A stretch of DNA of 64,000 nt from an uncultured Latescibacterota bacterium. Its GTDB lineage: Bacteria > Latescibacterota > UBA2968. The DNA lies in contig OX638329.1 of the NCBI GenBank assembly GCA_951812755.1, positions 3,914,522 to 3,978,521 on the forward strand, in the 5' to 3' direction. Shown here piece after piece: positions 9,748-19,336 of the stretch. The notes under the pieces are model-generated. The model saw nothing but the letters and a program-made list of their open reading frames with translations, was not told the DNA's origin and searched no databases. The stretch's first letter is position 1. Each line of letters opens with the position of its first letter. The position numbers and the translations under genes are program-made.

Positions 9748-11007
9748 ATGATTACGCTGATTGAAGCCCTGAACTACCGCTGTTTACAGTATGTGCAGAG
9801 ACCTTTGAAACCGTTTCATGTCCTGGTCGGTCCGAATGCGTCGGGTAAGACAACCTTTTTGGACGTCCTCGGTTTTCTGAGTGATCTGGTATCTGAGGGA
9901 TTGGAAGTTGCCCTGTCGGAGCGCACCTCGAATCCCGCAGAACTCCTCTTTCGACGGAAAGGCGATAGGTTAGAATTGGCGATTGAGGCACGGATTCCCG
10001 ATAATCTGCGCGAATTGACGGCAAAACCGGATTTGGATACGGTAAGATACGAAGTGGCTGTCGGTCTTGATGAAACACAACACCGGTTCGAACTCAAGGC
10101 TGAGACACTCTTATTAAAAAATGCCGAGGTTTTGAAACCAGTGCAGCGTTCATTATTCCCCATATCTCCCGCAGTGCCAGATTCATTGCTAAGCAAGGTT
10201 CACCAGCGAGATAATAAGATCGTGCTCAACAAAGTATCGGGTGGAAATGACAATTTCTACAGCGAAACCTATGCTCGTTCAGGCAAAGGCTGGGCACCTT
10301 CGATCAAACTTGGGCCGCAAAGATCGGCTCTTGGTCACCTTCTGATAGACGAAAGCTCTTTTCCTGTGGCTATATGGTTTCAAAAATACCTGACCAGCGA
10401 AGTTCAGAAATTCATACTCAATAGCCTTGAGATTAAGCGCCCAAGTCCGCCAACGCGGGCTACGGGTTTCTTGCCAGATGGATCAAATCTTCCCTGGGTT
10501 GTTGATCGTCTGCGTGAAAAAAATCAAAAACAACATCGCGCATGGATCTCTCACCTGAGAACGGCTCTCCCCGACCTGGTGGACATTACAACCTCTATAC
10601 GTGAGGATGATAGGCATTGTTATATGATCTACGAGTATGAGGATGGACTAAAAGTGCCTTCGTGGCTGGTCTCCGATGGCACGCTCAGGCTTACAGCACT
10701 CACCTTGCCAGCTTATTTGCCCGACCTTCAGGGTATCTACCTGATAGAAGAGCCTGAGAACGGAATTCATCCGAGAGCTATGGCAACCGCTTATGATTCC
10801 CTTTCCTCAATGTATGAAGCCCAAGTGCTATTGGCGACCCATTCGCCAGTGGTACTAAGCACAGCCAGTCTAGGCGATGTGCTTTGCTTTGCCAAGAATA
10901 GCAACGGTTCAACCGACATCGTTCTTGGCTCAGAACATCCCTTGCTTAAAGAGTGGCAAGGCGAGGCTGATCTCGGCACATTGCTCGCATCGGGAGTTTT
11001 GGGATGA
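9748..11007 (+). CDS. ABC-type AAA family ATPase (AAA_21/OLD-like), component A of a two-gene cassette
   Basis: Protein of 419 residues with Walker A GPNASGKTT (28-36), a long helical insertion, and Walker B LIEEPENGIHP (332-342) followed by a His-switch ATHSP. This is the architecture of SMC/ABC-like ATPases of the OLD, RloC and PARIS AriA class. They usually sense phage or DNA states and control an effector. Its stop overlaps the next start codon (ATGA), so the two proteins are probably made in fixed ratio. Arg and Leu codon choice is looser than in the flanking ubiA and ligA genes, which suggests acquisition. The family is sure; a defence role is inference. Confidence 0.82.
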   Translation: MITLIEALNYRCLQYVQRPLKPFHVLVGPNASGKTTFLDVLGFLSDLVSEGLEVALSERTSNPAELLFRRKGDRLELAIEARIPDNLRELTAKPDLDTVRYEVAVGLDETQHRFELKAETLLLKNAEVLKPVQRSLFPISPAVPDSLLSKVHQRDNKIVLNKVSGGNDNFYSETYARSGKGWAPSIKLGPQRSALGHLLIDESSFPVAIWFQKYLTSEVQKFILNSLEIKRPSPPTRATGFLPDGSNLPWVVDRLREKNQKQHRAWISHLRTALPDLVDITTSIREDDRHCYMIYEYEDGLKVPSWLVSDGTLRLTALTLPAYLPDLQGIYLIEEPENGIHPRAMATAYDSLSSMYEAQVLLATHSPVVLSTASLGDVLCFAKNSNGSTDIVLGSEHPLLKEWQGEADLGTLLASGVLG

Positions 11008-11636
11008 ATCGGAAAGATCTCATCGTTCTCGCTGCTGACAAAAATATCGAATACGCACTGAAGGGATTATTTACAAGGCCGCAAGCACTGGATATCCGAC
11101 CAATTGAAGCGGACATTTTTATTCATCCTCAACATGACCCTGGCTGTACACAGCACGGCGTTTCATTTCTATCCAACTTCTCAAAAAACTATCACTATGG
11201 TCTGATCATGTTCGACTACGAAGGCAGCGGAAGAGAACACAGGCAGCAGCCAGGGGAATTGCAAGCGACTCTCAACAGAGGATTTGCCAGTTCAGCGTGG
11301 GGTAATCGGGCCAGAGCAATTGTTTTGTCGCCGGAACTTGAGGCGTGGGTATGGAGCGGTTCTCCCCATGTTGACGATGTGGCAGGATGGAAGAACCGGC
11401 GACCTTCGCTTAAGCAATGGCTGACCGAGCAAGGTTGGCTTCAGAACGGGGAGGTCAAGCTCAATAGACCCAAAGAGGCGTTTCAAGCAGCTTTGCGCGA
11501 GGCACGTATCCAACGCAGTTCGTCCCTATATCAGCAAATTGCACAAAAGGTTTCCTTGCGCCGATGCGCGGATAGTTCGTTCCAAGAATTTCAAAACATT
11601 CTGCGTGATTGGTTTCCTCGGGACAGCCAGCAGTAA
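11004..11636 (+). CDS. Toprim/DUF4276-like effector, component B of the ATPase cassette
   Basis: Protein of 210 residues, not confidently recognised. The N-terminus (LIVLAADKNIE, residues 6-16) and FDYEGSG (70-76) are spaced like the acidic loops of the Toprim nuclease fold seen in DUF4276, RloB and DUF4435 proteins. The central WKNRRPSLKQWL and the basic C-terminus would suit nucleic-acid contact. It overlaps the ATPase gene by 4 nt and has no other partner. By analogy with PARIS AriB and OLD nucleases it may be a nuclease released or activated by the ATPase. Alternatives are a housekeeping DNA-processing factor or an inactive Toprim. Confidence 0.6.
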   Translation: MNRKDLIVLAADKNIEYALKGLFTRPQALDIRPIEADIFIHPQHDPGCTQHGVSFLSNFSKNYHYGLIMFDYEGSGREHRQQPGELQATLNRGFASSAWGNRARAIVLSPELEAWVWSGSPHVDDVAGWKNRRPSLKQWLTEQGWLQNGEVKLNRPKEAFQAALREARIQRSSSLYQQIAQKVSLRRCADSSFQEFQNILRDWFPRDSQQ

Positions 11637-11704
11637 GAAATGGTGGCCCCTGCGGTGGATTATCTATAAACCAGGATAACTCAAAAAGAGATGTTAAATA
11701 TTGA

Positions 11705-13804
<2,100 letters not shown>

Positions 13805-13851
13805 TCTCTAAGCGATATACCACAGTACACTCATATCCTCAATAAAAGCAC

Positions 13852-13935
13852 AGAATTTAATCCGTGTAATCCTTTAAGCGGTGTACAACTGGCCGTTCCC
13901 CAGGCCAGTTCATCCGTAAAATCCGTGATCGGCTT
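13852..13935. repeat. Dispersed minirepeat with hairpin downstream of ligA
   Basis: This stretch contains ATCCGTG-type words (TTTAATCCGTGTAATCC, then CATCCGTAAAATCCGTGATC) that recur near 38160 and 45190 with variations. In the middle lies a perfect 8-bp inverted repeat, AACTGGCC-8-GGCCAGTT (13887-13910). The hairpin lacks a T tract, so it is a poor intrinsic terminator and fits a repeat-type palindrome better. Confidence 0.45.
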
Positions 13936-13940
13936 TTTGC

Positions 13941-13969
13941 TTGACAGACCCACCCCATTTTGTTACCCT
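13941..13969 (+). promoter_or_regulatory. Candidate promoter of tRNA-Ala
   Basis: A perfect -35 TTGACA (13941-13946) is followed after 17 nt by TACCCT (13964-13969), a weak -10. The expected start lies about 10 nt upstream of the mature tRNA 5' end at 13987. The position and the consensus -35 make it the likely tRNA promoter. Confidence 0.45.
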
Positions 13970-13986
13970 TGAATGCGTATAGATGT

Positions 13987-14059
13987 GGGGCCGTAGCTCA
14001 ACTGGGAGAGCGTTTGACTGGCAGTCAAAAGGTCGGCGGTTCGATCCCGCTCGGCTCCA
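13987..14059 (+). tRNA. tRNA-Ala (anticodon GGC)
   Basis: A complete 73-nt cloverleaf. The 7-bp acceptor stem includes the G3-U70 pair that identifies alanine tRNA. The D arm is GCTC-AACTGGGA-GAGC. The anticodon stem TTTGA/TCAAA holds loop CTGGCAG with anticodon GGC, reading GCC and GCU. The T stem GGCGG/CCGCT has loop TTCGATC. The discriminator base is A59 of this strand's 14059; CCA is not encoded. Confidence 0.97.
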
Positions 14060-14069
14060 CTTTTTTTTA

Positions 14070-14100
14070 GGCACTTGCGTTTGTAAGTGTCTTAATTTTT
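14070..14100 (+). terminator. Intrinsic terminator after tRNA-Ala
   Basis: A 9-bp stem (GGCACTTGC / GTAAGTGTC, two G-U pairs) with a 4-nt loop spans 14070-14091 and is followed by TTAATTTTT. Eight further T residues separate it from the tRNA 3' end. It would end the tRNA transcript before the next gene at 14113. Confidence 0.65.
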
Positions 14101-14112
14101 ACTGTGTCCATC

Positions 14113-16140
14113 ATGAAACTACGCACAGCACTCACACAATATCCCTTCAGCACGCTCTGTCAACTCGCCCGCGACGTGGGTATTGATCCCGGTGGTAGCA
14201 ACAAAACCTTCCTCGCCGACGCGCTCTGCCGCATACTCCCCGATCCCGAGCGCATAGCAAAACGCCTCAGTGCCCTATCGCCTGAACAGCGCGCAATGGT
14301 ACAGACCCTTGCTGCCGAAGGGGGCGATCTTTTAGAAACCGAAGCCGTTGAAAAATTTGCCAACGGATTTCTTCCCCGTCTCCATGCACAACTCAGTGAC
14401 CTGACCGGTCTCGTATTTCGAGACGTACATACATTGGGTGATTCAGACGTTCTAATCGGCATTCCCGAATCGCTGCTCAAATCCATTCCCATTCCCGACG
14501 CAGATCAGGGCCGACTGCTCGTCATCTTGAAACCCATCTCTGTGGGTTTGCTCCGAGCTTTTGCAGATCAGATTGGCCTGCGCCTCTCAGACACGCGCAA
14601 ACTCATCGTCTCCAACGCCATAAGAGATGCCCTGCTCGACATTAAAACACTGCACGCCTACCTCGAAACACTCAGCGAGGATCGCCGCGCCATTCTCGAC
14701 TTGTTCCTCCCAACCAACGCACTCACACGTCGCGAAATCGCCGACAAATTGGGGGAATCCGCAGTCCGTGAATTGGAAGACATGCTCTGGAAAATGCCGA
14801 TCTTTTATGCGCCGAACCGGAATCTTCACGCCCCTGACGCAGCGATATGTCTCGCTTCAGACCTTTGCGCTGCCCTATCCAAAATCGCCCAATCCCAGGG
14901 CGGACAACTCGAAAGCAGCCTCGACACCCTCCTCGAAACTTCCACCACTCCCACTGCGATACGCGAAAATACCGCCTTTCTCATTCGGGATCTGACCACA
15001 TTGCTCGGCATTATTACTCAACGCTTGCCCCGCAGACTCAAACACGGCGGCATATCCAAAACCGATTTGCGCGACACGAATAAATACTGCCATATCCAGG
15101 ACGATCCGGGCTATATTGAATTTCTCACGCTCTTTGCCGAAACAACGGGACTGATAAAACCCCATGATACAGTCTGGCATACCGCCTCGGATGCCGGCAT
15201 CCGGACAGGACAAATTATCGACATACGCAAGGCGTGCTTTGAATTCTGGTTTCACAGCAAGCGATGGAATGAGTGGTCTTCTGACCGCACAAAAGCCACC
15301 AGTGCCCGAATGCAAGTACTCAAGAATATTCGCAGTGAAATCGTGCAGAGCCTTCGGCATTGCCCCGCCGATACATGGATGACATATCCGTCGTATTATC
15401 AATTTCTGACGCGCCTTTCAGAGCCTTTTCGGCATTTTGCCAAAGACCCATCCTATACGGGAACCACCGCCGATGAATTGCTGCGTCGCACCATCACAGG
15501 TGCGCTCACCTGGATGGGCGTTGTTCGCGTGGGCAACTTCCCCAATTTCTCCACACCATTGCAACACAGCAAACAGGCGGTCTTTCAGATCACCCCTGCG
15601 GGCTACGCCCTATTGCACGACACACAGGATGATGCACTAACCGAACAAATACCCCTGCAAAACTCAGATGCAAAATTTGTTGTACAGCCCAATTTTGAAG
15701 TTCTATCCCCGCCAGACCTTCCCAGCGTTCACTATCTCAGACTGTGCGTTCTCGGCGACATCAAAACACAGGATATAATGGCGTGTTTCCATCTTTCTCG
15801 CGACTCGATTCACCGCGCATTCGCACGCGGTTTATCGGGAGACGAAATACGCACATTTTTGACGCGGCACAGCGCAAGTGGGTTACCCGACATGGTCGAT
15901 ACTTTGATTGCCGAATGTGACGAAAAATACGGCGAGATCAAAATCATTCCCTCCATCGGACGTATCAAAACCACCACGCGCGAATTACTCGATGAACTCT
16001 ACGCCCAACCCCGCATTGCCCAGGCATTGGACGACCGCATTTCTCCAACCACTGCAACCCTCCACAATGAGGCAAATCCCAAATCACTAATTCAAATACT
16101 CCAACAACAAGGCTACTTACCGCACCTCTCGCGAGAGTGA
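14113..16140 (+). CDS. XPB/Ssl2-like helicase-associated protein
   Basis: Protein of 675 residues from the ATG at 14113; a GTG at 14104 in the same frame is possible. It has no Walker motifs. The C-terminal third (about 500-660) matches the helicase-associated XPB N-terminal-like domain: FVVQPNFEVLSPPDL, YLRLCVLGDI, the winged-helix-like segment around SRDSIHRAFARGLSGDEI, and a terminal GEIKIIPSIGRIKT. The N-terminal half is helical and repetitive. Such proteins are encoded separately from XPB helicases in several bacterial phyla and may supply the damage-recognition part. The XPB gene lies 5.3 kb upstream on the same strand. Confidence 0.72.
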   Translation: MKLRTALTQYPFSTLCQLARDVGIDPGGSNKTFLADALCRILPDPERIAKRLSALSPEQRAMVQTLAAEGGDLLETEAVEKFANGFLPRLHAQLSDLTGLVFRDVHTLGDSDVLIGIPESLLKSIPIPDADQGRLLVILKPISVGLLRAFADQIGLRLSDTRKLIVSNAIRDALLDIKTLHAYLETLSEDRRAILDLFLPTNALTRREIADKLGESAVRELEDMLWKMPIFYAPNRNLHAPDAAICLASDLCAALSKIAQSQGGQLESSLDTLLETSTTPTAIRENTAFLIRDLTTLLGIITQRLPRRLKHGGISKTDLRDTNKYCHIQDDPGYIEFLTLFAETTGLIKPHDTVWHTASDAGIRTGQIIDIRKACFEFWFHSKRWNEWSSDRTKATSARMQVLKNIRSEIVQSLRHCPADTWMTYPSYYQFLTRLSEPFRHFAKDPSYTGTTADELLRRTITGALTWMGVVRVGNFPNFSTPLQHSKQAVFQITPAGYALLHDTQDDALTEQIPLQNSDAKFVVQPNFEVLSPPDLPSVHYLRLCVLGDIKTQDIMACFHLSRDSIHRAFARGLSGDEIRTFLTRHSASGLPDMVDTLIAECDEKYGEIKIIPSIGRIKTTTRELLDELYAQPRIAQALDDRISPTTATLHNEANPKSLIQILQQQGYLPHLSRE

Positions 16141-18123
16141 CTAATACCCGTGGATATAATGCCCACCTTCTGGAAACCAGATCAAATCAATTAAAAAAGA
16201 ACATCCCACGGCAAATACATACCCCACAATCAACCCATAGCAACACGGCTTAATCCTTCGGTAAAGTGAAATGCCACCAAAACTGAGAACCAGCAATTTA
16301 CTCAGCCACACCAAAAAAATATCCAGCACATAGAGCCGAACATAACCGCTCGACATCAGCATCACACCCAGCGGATGAAACGGCCACCAGGAAAACCGGC
16401 TCTGCATCACCTGAATAACACCCGCGGTCACGCCACCCAGAACCCACACCCCAATTTTCCCCGGATCAGTTACGGTGCGGTCTGTCTCTGCAACCGCCTT
16501 TGCAATACCCTCGTACATCCCCACTGGCGCACCTACCAGAGACCATGTGCGAAAGGTACTCCCCCCCGATTCATAGCAGATGGAAACCGTGTAAATAATG
16601 GCCGATAGCATCCCCAGAATCAGACTCCCAACCACGACCCATCCAACCCGCTTTTCCGGCCTCACCAAGCGTTCTACATGGGGCAATGCTGCCGGCAAAC
16701 GCCAGCCGGCCAGCAAACGCCAATTCACCAGCCGAATCCCCACCTGCGTGGCGTCTTGCATCTGGCTGGCCCCCACCGTCATATCCAGAATCGACGTACC
16801 AAAACTCGGAAACAAATACGCAAACCCACTCGCCGCCAAAAACTTCATCACCACCAGAATACTCGCCCAGAAAAGCAACAGCCAGGCCAGCCCAATCCCC
16901 GCGCTATAACCTGCGCTGTACAGCCAGAAAACCATATAAATACCACCGCCTAAAATCCCAAACACGGCCAATCGGGGAGACAAAATCGCCGTTTCCGTCT
17001 CCCCGCCTACAGGTGGGCGTAATACCTGCCGAAAAACCTTTCTCAGATGACCGCGAGCAACCCAAATCGCCCAGATCGCCAGTCCCATGCTCACGCCATG
17101 GGTAAACAGGCCCAGAATCGCAGTCGGCTTCGCCTCTTGCCCTGCCAGCCCCACAGAAAATCCAACTCTGGACATCCCGTAAAGACCCGCCTGCCCCGCC
17201 AGCCACAAAGACCAGATGCTGAACAGAATATTCAGATCACACAAAAATGTGAACCCCAACACAGGGGGCAAAATCCGATAAGAGAACGGCCGCAAATAAC
17301 GCGATAATTCAGCACCTCTGGGACCTCTGGGACCATAATAAGGATCAAAAATCGCCAGCCTGGGAAAACCCGGCGTCCAGTATTCGATCAGATTCCACAA
17401 CAAAGGGAGAGCAGCTACGATAAACCCCACCCAGAACAGCCAATTCCGCATAAATAGGGGCCAGCCGCGCTTGCCGTCAAACCCCTCCGTCAAATCGAGG
17501 GGAACCTGTGCCAGTGGATACGTCAGACGTTCGTGCCGAACCCACTGCTTCTGGAACACCGCCGTCAAACCCAGTCCAATAGCCGTCATCGCCAACCCGG
17601 CAGACATCGCCCAAAAAATCGGAGCTATCCACGCCCCCCACGGCACTGCCACACCTTCCTCCAGTCCCAAAAAAAATCCCTCTGTCACCCCGGGAAAATT
17701 CGAAGGGAACATCCACCAGGGCAAATAGTCAAAAATCAACTCCTGCCACCGGTTCTCGGGCGACGCATAATACCTCGGCGCAGCCATCGCGCCCACCCAC
17801 TGCGTAATCCAGTTATACCCCGCGAACGACCCGCCTACCCAGAGCATGCTCAACACCATCCGCAACTCTGCAGAAGTCATAGACAGGCGGGACATGAACC
17901 GCTTCAAAAAAGCATTCACCAAAAGCCATGCCACAAAAGGCAATAACACCGCCAGAGGCAGGTTCGCCATTGCCATATGTGCAGAACGAGATTTGAACTC
18001 CAAAAACGTTGCGGCAATACAGGCAAAAACCAATGTGGCCGAGGAAAGCACCACGACGGTCCAGCGCAAGCTATCCTCGGCCAACTCAGATGATGGGAAG
18101 AGCTTTCTTTTAATTTCAGCCAT
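16141..18123 (-). CDS. DUF6785-family polytopic membrane protein
   Basis: Protein of 660 residues with about 12-14 hydrophobic segments and a cytoplasmic N-terminus (MAEIKRKLF). Trp- and Gly-rich loops such as NWITQWVGAMAAPRYY and WWMFPSNFPGVTEGFF are characteristic of the DUF6785/DUF6784 group, remotely related to OPT-type oligopeptide transporters and frequent in Planctomycetota and Poribacteria-like genomes. Function is not established; a transporter is most likely. Its start is 8 nt after the aldo/keto reductase stop, so the two genes share an operon. Confidence 0.7.
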   Translation of the reverse strand: MAEIKRKLFPSSELAEDSLRWTVVVLSSATLVFACIAATFLEFKSRSAHMAMANLPLAVLLPFVAWLLVNAFLKRFMSRLSMTSAELRMVLSMLWVGGSFAGYNWITQWVGAMAAPRYYASPENRWQELIFDYLPWWMFPSNFPGVTEGFFLGLEEGVAVPWGAWIAPIFWAMSAGLAMTAIGLGLTAVFQKQWVRHERLTYPLAQVPLDLTEGFDGKRGWPLFMRNWLFWVGFIVAALPLLWNLIEYWTPGFPRLAIFDPYYGPRGPRGAELSRYLRPFSYRILPPVLGFTFLCDLNILFSIWSLWLAGQAGLYGMSRVGFSVGLAGQEAKPTAILGLFTHGVSMGLAIWAIWVARGHLRKVFRQVLRPPVGGETETAILSPRLAVFGILGGGIYMVFWLYSAGYSAGIGLAWLLLFWASILVVMKFLAASGFAYLFPSFGTSILDMTVGASQMQDATQVGIRLVNWRLLAGWRLPAALPHVERLVRPEKRVGWVVVGSLILGMLSAIIYTVSICYESGGSTFRTWSLVGAPVGMYEGIAKAVAETDRTVTDPGKIGVWVLGGVTAGVIQVMQSRFSWWPFHPLGVMLMSSGYVRLYVLDIFLVWLSKLLVLSFGGISLYRRIKPCCYGLIVGYVFAVGCSFLIDLIWFPEGGHYIHGY

Positions 18124-18131
18124 TTTTTATG

Positions 18132-19034
18132 TTACTCCACTGCGCCGTAATGCGGTCCCCATTCCGCCGCGACCTCTCGCCCAAGCTCCTCAAGAGCAAT
18201 ACCATCCGCTGCATTAAGCGGTGTAAATCGCCTCGCCCACTCCAGGTTCTGTACAAGCTCTGCCTCCGAAAACATGCCGATCACGGCTGTGCAAACCCCG
18301 GGCAATCCCAACGCGTAACGCAGTGCTGCCTCGTGGTCGTGTGGCCCATGTGCAGCCAGAGCCGAAATAGCGGGTTTTTGGTATGTCATTCCCTGCGCCC
18401 CGCCGTAAACCTTCATTGCCGCCACGCCCACATTCCGCTCATACGCCAGAGGCAACACCTCATTCTCAAAATTATAAGTATAGCGATCCGCGAGATTTAC
18501 GGCGAGCATCACCACATCTATATCCGCCTCCTGCAACACCCGGGCGGTTCTCCAGGGTGCATTGTGCGCGGTAACCCCTACAAATCGCGTCCATCCTCGA
18601 CGTTGGGCTTCCCGCAACCCTGCCAGCGCACCATCGGATCCCAGCACCTGATCTACATCTCTATGACCCATCGAATGCACATAAACCAGATCCACGTGAT
18701 CCGTCTGCAAATCCTTTAGCGCCTTCTCCAATATCTTCAGTGCTTGTTCCGCTTCATCCGCGGCTGTCTTGGTCACCAAAAACACCTCATCTCGCCGCTC
18801 TGCCATCACCTGCCCCAGTTGAACATGCGCCCGACCATATCCGGGCGCCGTATCGATATACGTCACCCCCAGATCAATCACCTTATGACAAAGCGCAATG
18901 GCGTCCTCATCTGAAAGTCCCATCCCACCCGGGGCAGATCCATACCCCAAAATGGGCACCTCCTCTCCAGTCTTGCCCAGAACTCTATGGGGAACCGTAC
19001 TCGTCGTGACCTCTCGTAAAGTATCCTGCGCCAT
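18132..19034 (-). CDS. Aldo/keto reductase
   Basis: NAD(P)H-dependent (beta/alpha)8 oxidoreductase of 300 residues. The ATG at 19034 is chosen because AGGAGG lies 6 nt upstream; the frame stays open 43 codons further but without a ribosome-binding site. Tetrad residues appear in YIDTAPGYG (Asp, Tyr), FLVTKT (Lys) and YVHSMGH (His). The fold's phosphate-binding end is present near the C-terminus. It precedes the DUF6785 membrane protein and may modify a compound that protein moves. Substrate unknown. Confidence 0.87.
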   Translation of the reverse strand: MAQDTLREVTTSTVPHRVLGKTGEEVPILGYGSAPGGMGLSDEDAIALCHKVIDLGVTYIDTAPGYGRAHVQLGQVMAERRDEVFLVTKTAADEAEQALKILEKALKDLQTDHVDLVYVHSMGHRDVDQVLGSDGALAGLREAQRRGWTRFVGVTAHNAPWRTARVLQEADIDVVMLAVNLADRYTYNFENEVLPLAYERNVGVAAMKVYGGAQGMTYQKPAISALAAHGPHDHEAALRYALGLPGVCTAVIGMFSEAELVQNLEWARRFTPLNAADGIALEELGREVAAEWGPHYGAVE

Positions 19035-19069
19035 GATATCCTCCTTGTTTGGCCTAACCACCTGCCCGT

Positions 19070-19099
19070 AATATGGCATCACAGAACTCGTCTTGTCAA
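19070..19099 (-). promoter_or_regulatory. Candidate promoter for the aldo/keto reductase operon
   Basis: Read on the minus strand, TTGACA (19094-19099) is followed after 18 nt by CATATT (19070-19075). The start point would fall about 30 nt upstream of the start codon at 19034. The -35 is perfect, the -10 matches 4 of 6. Confidence 0.38.
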
Positions 19100-19336
19100 C
19101 CTTTGATATATTGTGTGGCTTGATTTTTATCTCCAGGCCCCTATATTGCAGGGCCAGTGCCATTAATTACACTAATTAGAATAGTGACTGGGCAACTTTC
19201 GTCGGCTATCTAATCCAAATTAAATGATCATTTTCTTTCAATGGTCCAATTGGTTTGTATTCGCAGTCTCTTCTTCTTATCTTGCATATAGGATCTAAGG
19301 TACACACCAAATCGAGTCAAACTTTAAGAGGCTATA
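19100..19336. other. Divergent intergenic region, AT-rich
   Basis: The gap between the divergent starts at 19034 and 19337 is 302 nt. Beyond the minus-strand promoter this part is AT-rich and includes an imperfect CACTA...TAGTG dyad near 19170-19186 and CCAATTGG near 19248. I found no convincing plus-strand promoter, RNA gene or terminator in it. Confidence 0.4.

Noticed and set aside
13887-13910. Hairpin AACTGGCC/GGCCAGTT considered as the ligA terminator
   Set aside because: It has an 8-nt loop and no T tract, and it is embedded in dispersed-repeat sequence.
16141-18123. DUF6785 protein considered as an OPT oligopeptide transporter
   Set aside because: Only a remote relationship is known for the family and no OPT signature motif is evident, so the call was left at family level.
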